Assembly (NCBI GenBank): GCA_023436205.1
Contig: JAEZKC010000059.1
Location: 186,001 to 250,000, forward strand
Source: Fibrobacterota bacterium
GTDB lineage: Bacteria; Fibrobacterota; Chitinivibrionia; Chitinivibrionales; Chitinispirillaceae
Direction: 5' to 3'
DNA: 64,000 nucleotides
The notes below the pieces were generated by a model. The model was not told the DNA's origin, did no database searches, and was given only the letters and a program-made list of their open reading frames with translations. Positions 1 through 8,795 of this stretch are shown one piece after another. A program made the translations under genes and the position numbers. The first letter of the stretch is position 1. Each line of letters opens with the position of its first letter.

Positions 1-197
1 GGGGGTTGATCGGAATGATACTGGGATTTTTGATTGCCTGGGGGTTATCTGCGGTAACAAGGCTTCCGGCAGCGGTGTCCTGGTGGTCCGTTTTGCTTGG
101 TTTCGGGTTTTCCGCCATGGTGGGGATTTTCTTCGGCTGGTTTCCGGCCTCCAGAGCGGCTTCCATGAATCCCATAGAGGCGCTGCGTTACGAATAA
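1..197 (+). CDS. ABC transporter permease, FtsX/MacB type (C-terminal fragment)
   Basis: Only the last ~65 codons are inside the window; the gene begins upstream and is read in the frame of position 3. The visible part has two hydrophobic segments separated by a short loop and ends in NPIEALRYE, the very characteristic tail of MacB/LolC-type FtsX-like permeases. Such proteins pair with an ATPase and move lipoproteins, peptides or drugs across the envelope by mechanotransmission. The partner ATPase and the periplasmic domain are not visible, so the substrate cannot be inferred. Confidence 0.8.
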   Translation, partial: GLIGMILGFLIAWGLSAVTRLPAAVSWWSVLLGFGFSAMVGIFFGWFPASRAASMNPIEALRYE

Positions 198-273
198 ATT
201 ACACTACTGTTTCCCAGCCGATCGAAATTAATAAGGTGACTATTTGTGGAGCCAATTCATCGGAGGTGATATT

Positions 274-807
274 ATGGCAGAAAACATTCATGCAGCAGCA
301 CCCGTTAGGGAGCCAACAGGCCTTCACTATGGATCAATAATTGGTCAGGGTGTAATAGGTGGATTGCTGGCGGGAGTTGTGCTCACAATTTATGAATCCC
401 TTGCCGCTTATATCCTTGTTCAGAATATTTTTGGCTTTTTACGGCTTGCGGGCGCAACGGTTGTGGGGGAACAGGCTCTTACTGATGTGTGGGCATTCAC
501 TAGCGAAGGCCTTATTGGTCTTGTGGTAATCGGGGCATTTTCCATCGTTGCCGGGATTCTGTTTGCGCTGATTGTCGGGGCAGTTGCTCCTTTCCATTCC
601 AGTGCGGGCAGCATTATCATATCTGGCTTGGCTTTTGGATTTTTGATGTGGCTTGTGATTTACTATGCCGTGGCACCAGTGTTTAACTGGTTCTGGCTTA
701 TACCGAACAGCAGTACTTTCTGGCAGGGATTCCTTGGTTTTACGGTTTTCTTTGGCTTACCCTTAGGCCTTTATCTGGCCCGTAAAGGGTTGTATACAGT
801 TCCATGA
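274..807 (+). CDS. Small four-TM membrane protein, function unknown
   Basis: A 177-residue hydrophobic protein. The ATG was chosen because a strong GGAGGTGAT Shine-Dalgarno sequence ends just before it; an in-frame GTG 30 bases upstream has no such signal. A short polar N-terminus is followed by about four membrane segments (roughly residues 20-40, 70-95, 105-135 and 145-168) with few charged residues between them. I recognise no family or catalytic motif. It is preceded by the permease fragment and followed by a long perfect palindrome that could end its transcript. A transporter subunit or an uncharacterised inner-membrane protein are equally possible. Confidence 0.7.
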   Translation: MAENIHAAAPVREPTGLHYGSIIGQGVIGGLLAGVVLTIYESLAAYILVQNIFGFLRLAGATVVGEQALTDVWAFTSEGLIGLVVIGAFSIVAGILFALIVGAVAPFHSSAGSIIISGLAFGFLMWLVIYYAVAPVFNWFWLIPNSSTFWQGFLGFTVFFGLPLGLYLARKGLYTVP

Positions 808-816
808 TTTTTAACG

Positions 817-854
817 GCTTCTGACGTAATATTTTAAAATATTACGTCAGAAGC
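817..854. terminator. 38-bp perfect palindrome, probable bidirectional terminator
   Basis: Two 19-base arms (gcttctgacgtaatatttt and its exact reverse complement) meet with no spacer, 9 bases after the stop of the small membrane protein. As RNA it would form a very long hairpin with an AU-rich tip. No clear U-run follows, so it is not a textbook intrinsic terminator; the length and perfection of the palindrome are unusual. Confidence 0.5.
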
Positions 855-943
855 TCTATCTACGGCTCTACTCTTCAACCTCTTTTTGAAGTATATTATC
901 CTCTGTTTTTGCCTAACCTTTATCATTAGAATGGATATGTGAG

Positions 944-1945
944 ATGATTTCTCTCTCAGTCGATCAGCTGGCTTCATTGCGTATTACCCGGTTCATTTTT
1001 CACGTGGTACATCATGGCGAGCAGGAGCCACTTTTTTTTGATGAACTCGATGTGGGTGAATTCGAGGAATTTTTTCTCGATAGGGTCAAAAGTGTCCTGA
1101 AGGGAACTCCTTATGAATTCAATCCTCAGGCACAGGTGTGGAATCATCTTTCGGCTATAATGGAAGAACCTGCGCTTTTTCTTGATCAATCGCGTCAGCT
1201 GGCTGTGAATTTTCACTCTCACGGCTTGGAGGATAAGAGGATCAAAAAAGGGGTGATGATCCTCATGCAGCTAAAGACCCTGGAAAAGGAGCTTTACGCC
1301 ATCATTAAATATGAGCATGACCAGGTCCTCAGATATAGCAACGATGGTGAAAAGGTGATTCTTGAGAACGTTACCGACACCTTTACCCGTTCGCCCGATG
1401 CCATGCAGAAAGCTGCTTTGATTGATATGTCAGAAGAGAGCCCGGTGATAATGGTGCTGGATCGTAATGTGAGAGACGGTATTTCCGGCTTTTTTCAGGG
1501 TTTTCTTAATGTGCGGCGCAAGAAGAGTGAGCGAGAGTTGACCCAGTCGCTGTGGGATGTGGTCAAGAGCACCTCCAAGGAGCATATTGACGAGTTACCG
1601 CCTGATTTTGCTCATCAAGTCCAGCAGCGCGCGGGTGAATTTCTTCAGTCAAGAGATAATTTTGATGATGAGGAGTTTTACCAGGAGGTATTCGGTTCTT
1701 TTGGAAACGATTCGGTGCGAAATACTTACAAGAGTTGTCTTCAGAAAGCGGATATGGAGAATGAGCAGTTTTATCTTGACAAGGAGGCTGCAGCCGCTCC
1801 CAGAAAGCGCAAGATAAAGACTGCGGAGGGGGTTACCATCTACTTTAATGAAAGGTCTGCTTCCACAGTGCAGATAAGCTATGGTCAGAACGGGGACAAG
1901 GATGTCATTGTGATTGAATCGAGCAAAGTACGGGAGGAGATTTAA
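944..1945 (+). CDS. Nucleoid-associated protein, NdpA/YejK-like (NA37 family)
   Basis: A 333-residue cytosolic protein resembling the 37-kDa nucleoid-associated family (PF04245). Supporting features are the N-terminal helical segment, the central block around residues 170-200 (LDRNVRDGISGFFQGFL) and the C-terminal module with TAEGVTIYF near residues 290-300, which matches the family's C-terminal beta region. Family members coat DNA and are abundant in the nucleoid; their exact function is poorly understood. The gene stands alone, preceded by the palindrome and a GCCTAACC motif 25 bases before the ATG, and no strong Shine-Dalgarno sequence is visible. Assignment is by overall pattern, so moderately sure. 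Confidence 0.65.
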   Translation: MISLSVDQLASLRITRFIFHVVHHGEQEPLFFDELDVGEFEEFFLDRVKSVLKGTPYEFNPQAQVWNHLSAIMEEPALFLDQSRQLAVNFHSHGLEDKRIKKGVMILMQLKTLEKELYAIIKYEHDQVLRYSNDGEKVILENVTDTFTRSPDAMQKAALIDMSEESPVIMVLDRNVRDGISGFFQGFLNVRRKKSERELTQSLWDVVKSTSKEHIDELPPDFAHQVQQRAGEFLQSRDNFDDEEFYQEVFGSFGNDSVRNTYKSCLQKADMENEQFYLDKEAAAAPRKRKIKTAEGVTIYFNERSASTVQISYGQNGDKDVIVIESSKVREEI

Positions 1946-2036
1946 AACTTCTTTTTGGCTACCTCTTGATAACAGGCAAGAAAGTTGCTCCTATTAAAAA
2001 GTGTCTTTTTAAACGGATGCGACCTTAGCCGTTGAT

Positions 2037-2082
2037 GATCAGTTCCAGAGGGTCCTCCGGCAGGGACTCTCTGAATCTGATC
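2037..2082 (+). promoter_or_regulatory. Imperfect hairpin in 5' leader
   Basis: Bases 2037-2055 pair with 2064-2082 with about four mismatches (gatcag/ctgatc, cagag/ctctg and gtcc/ggac blocks), leaving an 8-base loop. It ends 10 bases before the Shine-Dalgarno sequence at 2093. No U-run follows. It may stabilise or control the leader of the downstream barrel gene; alternatively it is an upstream transcript end. Confidence 0.35.
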
Positions 2083-2105
2083 ACACCATAACAGGAGGTG
2101 TGCAG

Positions 2106-2999
2106 ATGAAAGCAGCAAACGTCAGTTTACCGCTTTTCCTTTGTCTTCTTGGCTCCGTGTTTGCCGAGTCCGATTCTTCCTTTTACGAAAAGTATCTTTC
2201 GCAGTTCGATTTTTTCCCTCAATATTTTCTCAGAACCGATGTGTCAGGTTTCGCACTACAGAAAGATTCGCTTTTCGAACGCAATTATCTCGTGGAAAGC
2301 AACCATGCTTTCGAGTTTACTTTTCTTTCTTACAAGCAGCAGCTTTACTCCATTTGGGATTTTAAATTCCAGGTCAATCTGGGGGAAATTCCCGGAAATG
2401 TGGTTTTCACTGTACTGGCGGTGAATTTCATTATTACACCCTCATTTGAATACAGAACAAATGGGGTGAGAATGAGAACGGGCATGGAGCACCGGTGTTT
2501 TCATGAGGTTGATAGAAAAGAGTATCAGGTGGTACACTGGAATAGAGTTTTCCTCAATACCGCTTCTGATAATTTCCCCGTTAATGAATATTGGCACCCG
2601 CTTGCTCAGAAGAACGGCTGGACACTTAAGAATCGTTTTGCCTACAATCTGAGTACAAGTTACTACCTGAAGGATTTTCTTTGGGTTGATCCTACCAAGA
2701 TTAACGGTAATAACCCTCGTATTTTCGAATTACAGTGGGATACTCGTTATGCAGTCTACAGGCGCAGAAGCTGGGTGCTTACGGCCGATGTCGATATAGC
2801 AGCCGGATCCTGGGAAAGTCCCGAAAGAGCTAAAGAGTACTGGCAGTTATCGCTTGGATCTCACAGCTTTTTCCGCAGGGGAAAACAGGGGGTGGCGCTC
2901 TATGCCAAATATATCCTTGATAATTTGCCTGTTGTGGATGGGGTACAGCGATTCAGTAAAGATCAGCTGCTTGAATTTGGCATTTCCTTCTTTAATTGA
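2106..2999 (+). CDS. Secreted, probably outer-membrane beta-barrel protein, unknown
   Basis: A 297-residue protein with a clear signal peptide (MKAANVSLPLFLCLLGSVFA, cut near residue 20). The ATG follows an AGGAGGTG Shine-Dalgarno sequence. The mature part is rich in aromatic residues and alternating hydrophobic/polar stretches, and ends in ...LEFGISFFN, with an aromatic C-terminal pattern typical of outer-membrane barrels. It loosely recalls the DUF1207 family, and another window gene (54001-54798) has a similar architecture, but I see no decisive motif. A 46-base imperfect hairpin lies immediately upstream. Role unknown. Confidence 0.7.
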   Translation: MKAANVSLPLFLCLLGSVFAESDSSFYEKYLSQFDFFPQYFLRTDVSGFALQKDSLFERNYLVESNHAFEFTFLSYKQQLYSIWDFKFQVNLGEIPGNVVFTVLAVNFIITPSFEYRTNGVRMRTGMEHRCFHEVDRKEYQVVHWNRVFLNTASDNFPVNEYWHPLAQKNGWTLKNRFAYNLSTSYYLKDFLWVDPTKINGNNPRIFELQWDTRYAVYRRRSWVLTADVDIAAGSWESPERAKEYWQLSLGSHSFFRRGKQGVALYAKYILDNLPVVDGVQRFSKDQLLEFGISFFN

Positions 3000-3052
3000 T
3001 CATAACGGTTCGTGTCGCGGTTAACTTCACCGATCACGAATCGTTTGAATTA

Positions 3053-5191
3053 CTATTTGTTCAGGAACGTGAAGGATGCATTTTCGCCAAAATTCGATTC
3101 AGAAGCAATCCTTACCACAAAAAGACCTTTGGTGTTGATCTGTTTTTTAAGGTCGATTTTTTGATTAGTACTAATGTCTGATATATTGACTTTTTTAATA
3201 AGAGTTCCTTTTAAAGAGAAAATACTAATCGTAAAATGATCCTTTACAGGGCTATTCATCTTTAAGATTCCATTGGAAAATGTAAGCTGAGACTTGCAAA
3301 CTGGAACCTTTTTTAGCTGCGGGGAAACTGAGGGTTCATCAGGAGTAATCAGAATATCTCTTAGATACGAGTAGTATTGACTGTTAGCGCCATTACCATC
3401 CGAATCATCCCATGACAGTTGAAAAGCCATATGGAAAAAACCTGATTCAGAGGCGGTAAAGCTGATCGTGTATTCAGAGAAATCAAGCGAGCTGAATTTA
3501 TTTACCGCAATCCCTTCAAAAAGGGAGTCGGAGGGACCGTAGGTGCTCACTCCTCTTGTCAAGGTGAAGAAGAGGTTTTCCAATCCGCTTGCCGGATCGT
3601 CTTTGAATCTGAAAGTAACTAAGTATTTTTTCTGTGCTTCCAGAAGAATGCTATCACCAGTGTTGATGATCCATGAGGAGGCTGGGCCCCACTGCTCCGC
3701 ATGGATCCGCAGGCCATCTTGATTTACCACCCCAGCACCCTTGTTCTGATACTGCCAGGCATCTCGGTAGGTCCAGTTGTCGGCATTCGGAATACCAAAA
3801 AAATATTCTGTTTGCGGATCATAGACCTGAATGGAAATTTGAGCCGTGTCCTGCCCTCCTTTGTCATTAGTCAAAATGTACCTTAAAAAAGCTTTGCCCT
3901 TGAAACCGGGAGGGGGGCTGTATGAGAGTGAGCCGTTTGATTGCAAATAGGTACCGCTACCCACATCACCAGTGAGTTCACAGCTCAACTGATTGCCCCC
4001 GAAATCTGCATCGTTGGATAGAACTCCGGGAGCTCCAATCATCAAAATGCTGCCTTGAGCAACGGAGTAGAAATCGTCTTTGGCTACTGGATTAAACTGA
4101 ATGACAATGTCCTGCGGATAGTTTTTATAGAGATAATTGATTCCCGTATCAGCATCCGCCAGACCACCGTGCCCGTCGTGATTAGTATAAGTCCAGGACA
4201 TGGCCCCGGCATAGCCGTTTTCGAAAAGTAACTTATAGCATTCAAGGGGCGAGACTTGCACCTCGGGGCTGTTGAATCCTTTGGCGGAGAATTCCCCCAC
4301 TACAATGGGTTTGTCAAGATTCCAGTAGGAGGCCGGGTGGTGAAACGGGGAGAATTCCTGCTTTGCCCAATCATAGTAGTGAATCTGATAGAAATCCAGA
4401 GTGCCATCGGGATCACCGCCGGCAGCGATCAGGGCGCTGTCGGAGTAGTAGTTTACATTGAAACCTGGCTCTTCGGGGCGGGTTATCACGTTTGAGGAAA
4501 CTTTCAGGCACCAGGAACCGTTTGACACCGCTATTCCGGGTACAATCTGGTGAATCGCACCAGCAGTGCGATTTATCACTTTCTGTATATCTTTAATGGA
4601 AATTGTGCCTCCGGTGGTCCATCCTGCCCATTCTACATCGCCAGCCATGCCCTCAGGCTCATTGAAAATCTCCCAGCACATGATAGCAGGGTGATGTCCG
4701 ATGGCCTTTACCAGGGGAACAAGCGCGTTATCGATCATCGCCTGGATGCCTTCATCGGTGGTCATCATGGAGCGGTTCAGGTCGTGATCAACTCCTTGCT
4801 GAATCTGAAAGAGGTCAAAGGAAAAAAGGCAGAGGCTTACGACGATTCCCCGCTGATGGGAAAGATCGAGTACGGTTTTAATGTTGGTTATTGTGGCTTT
4901 CCCCGGGCCGGACACCAGACCAGTTGTACCGAATTCCGGGGCATTTGCTGCGTTTGTAAAAAGCCACCAGCGAATGGCATTGCCGCCTGCGCTTTTCAGA
5001 GAATCCAGCATTGTAGTGAACCAGATTTCATTGATGGGTTGACTTCCCACATCATCACTGAACCGGTTCCAGGCGACATTAATACCGTTTGTGAAAATTT
5101 TCTGGCCATTCTGTAGAGTGATTCGGTTCTGCTGCTGTGCTGATGCGGTGGTCGTGAGTATAAAGGCAGCTAATATAAGAATTTTTTTCAT
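3053..5191 (-). CDS. Secreted glycoside hydrolase family 5 with Ig-like, CBM-like and T9SS-like sorting domains
   Basis: A 712-residue exported enzyme, probably an endo-glucanase or endo-mannanase. The start at MKKILILAAF (signal peptide to about residue 19) has AGGAGC upstream; a longer in-frame start would hide the signal peptide. Residues 20-360 are a GH5 barrel: WEIFNEPEG (acid/base Glu178), HYYDW (271-275) and VGEFS (nucleophile Glu300). Residues ~368-456 form a cadherin/VCBS-like Ig domain, ~465-620 a beta-rich possible carbohydrate-binding module, and ~640-712 end in a pattern (ISIFSLKGTLIKKV, then GLFVVRI) like type IX secretion C-terminal sorting domains. It is a solitary gene, so plant-polysaccharide degradation is inferred only from the enzyme itself. 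Confidence 0.85.
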   Translation of the reverse strand: MKKILILAAFILTTTASAQQQNRITLQNGQKIFTNGINVAWNRFSDDVGSQPINEIWFTTMLDSLKSAGGNAIRWWLFTNAANAPEFGTTGLVSGPGKATITNIKTVLDLSHQRGIVVSLCLFSFDLFQIQQGVDHDLNRSMMTTDEGIQAMIDNALVPLVKAIGHHPAIMCWEIFNEPEGMAGDVEWAGWTTGGTISIKDIQKVINRTAGAIHQIVPGIAVSNGSWCLKVSSNVITRPEEPGFNVNYYSDSALIAAGGDPDGTLDFYQIHYYDWAKQEFSPFHHPASYWNLDKPIVVGEFSAKGFNSPEVQVSPLECYKLLFENGYAGAMSWTYTNHDGHGGLADADTGINYLYKNYPQDIVIQFNPVAKDDFYSVAQGSILMIGAPGVLSNDADFGGNQLSCELTGDVGSGTYLQSNGSLSYSPPPGFKGKAFLRYILTNDKGGQDTAQISIQVYDPQTEYFFGIPNADNWTYRDAWQYQNKGAGVVNQDGLRIHAEQWGPASSWIINTGDSILLEAQKKYLVTFRFKDDPASGLENLFFTLTRGVSTYGPSDSLFEGIAVNKFSSLDFSEYTISFTASESGFFHMAFQLSWDDSDGNGANSQYYSYLRDILITPDEPSVSPQLKKVPVCKSQLTFSNGILKMNSPVKDHFTISIFSLKGTLIKKVNISDISTNQKIDLKKQINTKGLFVVRIASESNFGENASFTFLNK

Positions 5192-5428
5192 GAAGTCTTG
5201 TGCTCCTGATGTCAGAATTTTTTCAATTATAAAACATGAAAATGCGTAAGACAATGATTAAAAGCAACACGATACACAATTGTGTTCTTTTGGAGGAATT
5301 TTTGCTGTGGTTTACCGATGGACCATGGGGATTTTCAAATTAAAATCCTCATACTTTTTCATTGCCTAACCTATATTATTCCCGATATCCTTTTGAATTT
5401 TTCAGGGGATCTTAAGAGGGCCTTTGAA
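5192..5428. other. Divergent intergenic region
   Basis: Holds the promoters of the leftward GH5 gene and the rightward phosphatase gene. A hairpin GGATTTT (5329-5335)/AAAATCC (5342-5348) and a GCCTAACC motif at 5364-5371 are the only structures seen. No gene is convincing: the in-frame 5' extension of the phosphatase has no coding character. Confidence 0.4.
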
Positions 5429-6004
5429 ATGGAAATCTGCCTTATCAGACACGGAAAGCCCCAGTTCTGGGACCGCTATGAGCCACACACGGTCATTTCC
5501 GGTGATCAAGTGGAGAATGCTGTTCTAGATTATTATAATTCCGGTATTCAGAAAAGCAGTTTTCCGCCCCAATATTCCATCAAGGCTGCTCAGAGTGCAG
5601 CCGTTGCCTTCTGCAGTGGTTTGAAACGGACCGTTGAAACTGCAGCCGCCCTGGGTTTGAGCTGCAGCTTGATCAGTAATCCTCTCTTCAGAGAGACTGA
5701 AGTGCCTTTCGGTTTTTGGAAAAGATTGAAAATGCCTCTGATAGTGTGGTTTGTGATCAGTCGTACCGGATGGCTGCTGGGTCTTCCGTTTAAAGGCGAG
5801 ACTGTGGAGCTTGCCAGGTTGCGGGCGGAACAGGCTGCAAGTTTTCTGATTAAAGCCGCACAGGTAAATGGAAAGGTGCTTCTGGTCGGGCATGGATTCA
5901 TGAACAGCATGATTTTCAGGGCTCTTCAGAAAAAAAAATGGAAATCGAGCAGACCCTTCAATGGTAAATTCTGGGGCTGCAACGTACTCGTATATAAAGA
6001 TTAG
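5429..6004 (+). CDS. Histidine phosphatase family protein (phosphoglycerate-mutase-like)
   Basis: A 191-residue member of the histidine phosphatase superfamily. The phosphoacceptor motif RHG (Arg7-His8-Gly9) is at the very N-terminus, which fixes the ATG chosen here although its Shine-Dalgarno sequence is weak. Arg67 (GLKRTVETA), Glu89 (RETEV) and the second histidine His155 (LLVGHG) complete the usual active site. The protein is short, like SixA or small phosphomonoesterases, with a hydrophobic insert near residues 100-120. The substrate is unknown. It is followed 63 bases later by a MATE exporter gene on the same strand; co-transcription is possible. Confidence 0.85.
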   Translation: MEICLIRHGKPQFWDRYEPHTVISGDQVENAVLDYYNSGIQKSSFPPQYSIKAAQSAAVAFCSGLKRTVETAAALGLSCSLISNPLFRETEVPFGFWKRLKMPLIVWFVISRTGWLLGLPFKGETVELARLRAEQAASFLIKAAQVNGKVLLVGHGFMNSMIFRALQKKKWKSSRPFNGKFWGCNVLVYKD

Positions 6005-6067
6005 GCCGCTTTCAAACCCCGCCAGTTTGTATATTCATGCGATAACCTTCACCTGTCCAGAGACTAT

Positions 6068-7456
6068 ATGCTACTTTACAGAGATAAAGAATTTGTTCCA
6101 GCGCTCCTGATGCTGGCCATACCGGTAATGCTGCAGAATCTTCTCAGTGCCGCATTAAATTTCGTTGATGTATTTATGATCGGAAGTCAGGGTGATGTGT
6201 CAATAGCGGCAGTTGGTGGAGCTAATCAGTTTTTCTTTTTTTATCACATGCTGATGTTTGGCATATCAAGCGGAGCAGGTATCTTTGCTGCACAATATTG
6301 GGGACGCAAGGATTTCCGGAGTCTTCAAGCTGTCATGAGCATAGGCTTGAATCTGAATCTTATCTTTTCTCTTCTGTCGGCAGTGGCGGTTCTTCTTTTT
6401 CCCCGTTTCATTATGGGAATGTTTTCTAATGATCCACAAGTGATTGCTCTTGGAGCCAATTACATGATGATAATCTCCTCCTGCTTTGTTCTTGCTCCGC
6501 TGGCTATGAACTATGCAGTTGTGCTTCGCAGTACTGGACAGGTTAAATTGCCGATGTATGCCAGTTTTCTGGGAGTGGGTCTGAACACATTCGGCAATTA
6601 CTGCCTAATATTTGGAAAGTTTGGTTTTCCGGCCATGGGTGTTCAGGGCGCCGCCATTGCAACAGTCATCAGCAGAACCGTTGAAGCATCCATAATAGTT
6701 GCCTATCCATATCTGACCGGTTCGCCTGTGGCAGTGAAAATGCGTCAGCTCTTTTCAATTGACAAAGAACTTCTGGCAAAATATGCCCGCTGTTCTGTTC
6801 CCATTATTCTTCAGGGAGCTGGTTGGAGTCTCGGGTACACCATGTATTCTGTGGTGTACGGGCATTTGAGCACAGAGTCATTAGCCGCTTATAACCTGGC
6901 TTGTTCCATCGAACGGATTTGTCTTATCCTGTTCATGGGAATAGGTGCGGCTGCATCTGTCATGATTGGAAATCAGATCGGCGCCGGACAGATTGAAAAG
7001 GCCAAAGGTTATGCCGGGAATTTTCTGCTTTTAGCTCTCATGGGAGCTTTACTTACCGGATTCATACTGGTTATCATTAAGGGACAACTTGCCGCGTATT
7101 ACAATCTTTCCGATTTGAGTCGGGGATACCTGAGCGGCATATTATTCGTAATGGCCCTGATTCTTTGGGCCAAAGCTTCCAATATCGTTTTTCATATGGG
7201 TATTTTAAAGGGTGGAGGCGATACTCTTTTCAGTATGATAGTGGATGTTGGTGGTGTATGGATAATTGGTGTGCCTCTTGCAGCTTGTGGCGCATTCGTG
7301 CTGCACTGGCCGGTGCATTTAGTGGTAGCGCTTGCCGCGGCGGAGGAAATCTCCAAGGCGATCATTGCCTACATAAGACTGTTTACTGGAAAATGGGTGC
7401 ATGTTCTGATAGAAAACAAGCCGATAACTGAGGCTTCTGAAGTGGCGGTAAGCTGA
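6068..7456 (+). CDS. MATE family multidrug/cation exporter
   Basis: A 462-residue integral membrane protein with about 12 transmembrane helices in two homologous halves. The N-terminal pattern PVMLQNLLSAALNFVDVFMIGSQGD and the repeat in the second half (PIILQGAGWSLGYTMYS) are typical of MATE (NorM/DinF) transporters, which expel drugs or metabolites in exchange for Na+ or H+. The N-terminus starts directly with the first helix region, and no strong ribosome site is visible. The gene lies 39 bases upstream of an acyltransferase-like gene, so the pair may make and export, or modify and export, a small molecule; the substrate is unknown. Confidence 0.92.
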   Translation: MLLYRDKEFVPALLMLAIPVMLQNLLSAALNFVDVFMIGSQGDVSIAAVGGANQFFFFYHMLMFGISSGAGIFAAQYWGRKDFRSLQAVMSIGLNLNLIFSLLSAVAVLLFPRFIMGMFSNDPQVIALGANYMMIISSCFVLAPLAMNYAVVLRSTGQVKLPMYASFLGVGLNTFGNYCLIFGKFGFPAMGVQGAAIATVISRTVEASIIVAYPYLTGSPVAVKMRQLFSIDKELLAKYARCSVPIILQGAGWSLGYTMYSVVYGHLSTESLAAYNLACSIERICLILFMGIGAAASVMIGNQIGAGQIEKAKGYAGNFLLLALMGALLTGFILVIIKGQLAAYYNLSDLSRGYLSGILFVMALILWAKASNIVFHMGILKGGGDTLFSMIVDVGGVWIIGVPLAACGAFVLHWPVHLVVALAAAEEISKAIIAYIRLFTGKWVHVLIENKPITEASEVAVS

Positions 7457-7495
7457 TTTTGTTTTACGAACAATAACATCGCTGAAGGATAAGAT

Positions 7496-8773
7496 ATGGA
7501 ACGTAATACTTCCACCTATGAAAGGGTCATGTTTTTTGAAGCTCGCTGGAGGCCAGCGTATTTTGCTTTCCATATGCGTATTACAGGTGTGATTTCTGCC
7601 GATCAGCTGAGAAAGGCTTTGAAGTCAGCCCGGGCACGCTACCCTTTATCTGCAGTGCGGCTGGCAAGTGGTCCCGGTAATCGTCAGTACATCACTACTG
7701 ATAATGTTCCAGATTATCCTGTGGTGGTTTTGAACAAGGAAACAGAGTGGAAAAGCTTTGTCGCTCAGGAACTTGTGAAGAAATTTGATGACTGCTGCGG
7801 TCCGATGGTGAATTTCTATATGATACAGAGTCAGGAAGAAACGCACATCATCCCTGTATTTCATCATGCCATCTGTGACGGACTTTCAGCAGTGGTTTTT
7901 TTGAAAGATATGCTCGTTTCCCTTTTGGAAAAGAGTTCGTTTGAAGCCAGGAACGAGTTTGAGCCGATTCTTATAGAGTGTCTCAGAAATGATGTAAAGG
8001 AGGACTTTGAAAAGAGTGAACTTCCTGACTGGATCAGCCACAAACTGCATTTGAAAATTGACATGAAGCCTTGTCCTGCAAAGTTTCATTTCCTGCAGCC
8101 TTCATTTGAGATACGCACTCTGGAGTTTGATGAAACCCAGACTTCAGTTCTGAAGGAAAAAGCTAAAGAATGGGGTGTTTCGGTGCATTCTTTTCTGGGG
8201 AGTATAATGCTTTCCACCTTTGCATCACATTTCGGCAGGAGCCTGGGCCATGAGAGAATCATTCAGAGTCCGATGGATTTCAGGCATTTTCTTGACGAAA
8301 GGGCACAGAATGCTTTTGGTCTCTACATGGGGATCATAAAGGAGAAGATTGACTGCGGTCCGGGAAAGTCTCTAAAGGAAATTGCTAGTCAGATCAATGC
8401 AGGATTTCGGACAAAGATCAACTCTACAGAAACGCTCAAGGGATACTACATGTTCATGAACCACATGCTTACGGGCGTAGAAGATCCAGAGGGTTTCTTT
8501 TACAGTAGCCCCAAGCATGATTTCATGGATTACGATTTCTCTCTTTCAAATCTTGGCAAACTGGAACTTCCTGAGAATCATGAACACCGTATCCTTGAAT
8601 TTCATGGACCCATGTTCAGTGCTGTTGATGGAGAACGCATTTTCGGAGTGAATACTGCCAATGGCAAAATGACCATCTGCATGATCTATGATAATAATTG
8701 CTTCTGTTCAAAGAGAGCGGAGGGGATTTTCGGGGAAATAGAGAACAAGCTGCTGAACCCGGCTCAGTTGTAA
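7496..8773 (+). CDS. Condensation/alcohol-acetyltransferase-like acyltransferase
   Basis: A 425-residue cytosolic protein of the CAT/BAHD/NRPS-condensation superfamily. The catalytic motif HHxxxDG is intact (His123, His124, Asp128, Gly129), and a second conserved region around YDFSLSNLG lies near residues 343-351, in the place of the structural DFGWG-type motif. The length fits stand-alone alcohol acetyltransferases and PapA-type enzymes rather than an NRPS module; no carrier protein or adenylation gene is nearby. Together with the MATE exporter just upstream it suggests an acylated product that is exported, but donor and acceptor are unknown. Confidence 0.8.
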   Translation: MERNTSTYERVMFFEARWRPAYFAFHMRITGVISADQLRKALKSARARYPLSAVRLASGPGNRQYITTDNVPDYPVVVLNKETEWKSFVAQELVKKFDDCCGPMVNFYMIQSQEETHIIPVFHHAICDGLSAVVFLKDMLVSLLEKSSFEARNEFEPILIECLRNDVKEDFEKSELPDWISHKLHLKIDMKPCPAKFHFLQPSFEIRTLEFDETQTSVLKEKAKEWGVSVHSFLGSIMLSTFASHFGRSLGHERIIQSPMDFRHFLDERAQNAFGLYMGIIKEKIDCGPGKSLKEIASQINAGFRTKINSTETLKGYYMFMNHMLTGVEDPEGFFYSSPKHDFMDYDFSLSNLGKLELPENHEHRILEFHGPMFSAVDGERIFGVNTANGKMTICMIYDNNCFCSKRAEGIFGEIENKLLNPAQL

Positions 8774-8795
8774 ATATCAATTCTGACTGTTGCGG

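Noticed and set aside
4550..5116. 188-residue frame opposite the GH5 gene
   Set aside because: It lies fully inside the catalytic domain of a well-supported gene on the other strand and has no recognisable motif.
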